In this document: positions 63,295 to 64,000 of the stretch, piece after piece | How positions within the stretch are numbered: position 1 is the first letter of the stretch | Layout: each line of letters begins with the position of its first letter | From: Marinobacter sp. HL-58 | GTDB lineage: Bacteria; Pseudomonadota; Gammaproteobacteria; Pseudomonadales; Oleiphilaceae | Reading direction: 5' to 3' | Assembly (NCBI RefSeq): GCF_001314605.1 | Contig: NZ_LIHP01000021.1 | Coordinates: 62,001 to 126,000, forward strand | Length of the DNA: 64,000 nucleotides | Made by a program: the position numbers and the translations under genes | The notes under the pieces: model-generated | Told to the model about the DNA's origin: nothing | Seen by the model: the letters and a program-made list of their open reading frames with translations, nothing else | Databases searched by the model: none

Positions 63295-64000
63295 TCAAAG
63301 AACCATCGCAGCCAACCAACCAAAGCCCAACAACGGCAGATTGTAGTGCAGGAACGTAGGTACCACGGTATCCCAGATGTGGTTGTGCTGGCCGTCGACG
63401 TTGAGGCCGGCGGTGGGGCCGAGGGTGGAGTCTGAGGCCGGGGAGCCGGCATCGCCCAGGGCGCCGGCGGTGCCTACCAGGGCCACGATGGCCAGGGGGC
63501 TGAAGCCCAGTTCCAGGGCCAGGGGCACGTACAGGGCCGCGATGATGGGGATGGTGGAGAACGACGAGCCGATGCCCATGGTGATCAGCAGGCCTACCAC
63601 CAGCATCAGCAATGCCGCCAGGGCCTTGTTGTCGCCGATGGCGGATACGGAGCCCTCCACAAGTGTGGTAATTTCACCGGTTTCGCGCATGACTTCCGCG
63701 AAGCCCGAGGCAGCAATCATGATGAAACCGATCATGGCGAGCATTTTCATGCCTTCGGTGAACAGGTCATCGGCTTCTTTCCACTTCACCACGCCGGACA
63801 GGTTGAACAGAACGAAGCCCGCCAGCGCCCCGAGAATCATTGAACCCAGCCAGAGCTGCACTGCGAACGCCGCCACAATTGCGACCAGAGCCATGATCAG
63901 TGTGCCGGCGTTGTACTTTACATCCACCCGCTCGGTGCGGGTGATGGCGTCGAGGTTGTAGCGACGCTCACTGCGGTAGCTGAAGAACACTGCCACCAGC
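63295..64000 (-). CDS. NhaC-type Na+/H+ antiporter family protein (partial, N-terminus outside window)
   Basis: C-terminal 235 or so residues of a polytopic membrane protein that continues beyond the right edge. Hydrophobic helices alternate with short loops ([56 protein letters not shown]). The antiporter stretch [28 protein letters not shown] (about 170-197 of the visible part) is typical of the NhaC/YuiF-like Na+/H+ antiporter group. Sodium extrusion fits a marine lifestyle. The start codon is not in the window. Confidence 0.85.
   Translation of the reverse strand, partial: LVAVFFSYRSERRYNLDAITRTERVDVKYNAGTLIMALVAIVAAFAVQLWLGSMILGALAGFVLFNLSGVVKWKEADDLFTEGMKMLAMIGFIMIAASGFAEVMRETGEITTLVEGSVSAIGDNKALAALLMLVVGLLITMGIGSSFSTIPIIAALYVPLALELGFSPLAIVALVGTAGALGDAGSPASDSTLGPTAGLNVDGQHNHIWDTVVPTFLHYNLPLLGFGWLAAMVL

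Overview
The window is the replication-origin neighbourhood of a gammaproteobacterial chromosome, most likely Marinobacter or a close relative. This rests on the rnpA-rpmH-oriC-dnaA-dnaN-recF-gyrB order, the Pseudomonas-like block glyS-glyQ ... trkA-rsmB-fmt-def-lysM-dprA-tsaC-hemF-aroE, the PA4642-type and YheV-type small genes, and families of intergenic palindromes that I associate with marine gammaproteobacteria. The genus is inferred from gene order and general resemblance, not from a database match.

Layout. 1-8.7 kb: rnpA (partial) and rpmH read leftward; an oriC-like region with seven DnaA-box-like 9-mers and an AT-rich stretch follows; then dnaA, dnaN, a UbiB/AarF-type kinase, recF and gyrB read rightward. 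8.7-19.2 kb: a leftward ten-gene operon. Its order is SDR, acyl-CoA dehydrogenase-like, APH-like kinase, DUF6285-like small protein, acyl-CoA synthetase, periplasmic binding protein, LivH, LivM, LivG, LivF, followed past a terminator by a TetR regulator. The first five genes correspond in family and size to the levulinate/4-hydroxyacid genes lvaD, C, A, B and E of Pseudomonas putida. Here they are joined, mostly by 4-bp start/stop overlaps, to a complete branched-chain-amino-acid-type ABC importer. A palindrome lies inside the 17-bp spacer of the predicted promoter.

19.3-30.9 kb: a VC0807-like membrane protein, an orphan ParA ATPase, a GabT-like aminotransferase, an ABC exporter that appears to lack any ATG/GTG/TTG start at its true N-terminus (an ATT behind a strong Shine-Dalgarno is the best candidate), an Atm1-type ABC exporter, a DUF4864 protein, a GAF-GAF-GGDEF-EAL protein and an AGPS-like flavoprotein. 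31-40.1 kb: a defence-like island with an unknown gene paired with a PIN nuclease, three small unknown genes, and a type I restriction-modification operon (hsdR-hsdM-hsdS plus a coupled zinc-ribbon membrane protein). hsdR carries a single-base deletion. The island ends against tRNA-Pro(CGG).

40.2-64 kb: mostly housekeeping genes: glyQS, trkA, rsmB, fmt, def, lysM, dprA, tsaC, hemF, aroE, motAB, a PA4642-type gene, hsp20, a glucan-synthesis block (small gene, opgH, sulfatase-like enzyme), a gamma-carbonic anhydrase, prlC, yheV and a partial Na+/H+ antiporter.

The most unusual non-coding signals are palindromic elements in which the core is conserved between copies while the long stem arms differ but stay self-complementary. 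They occur at 24316-24431 and 60289-60400, both in divergent promoter regions and both with exactly 54-nt loops. A related composite at 62967-63274 is a 308-bp element of exact mirror geometry with 17-bp terminal inverted repeats.
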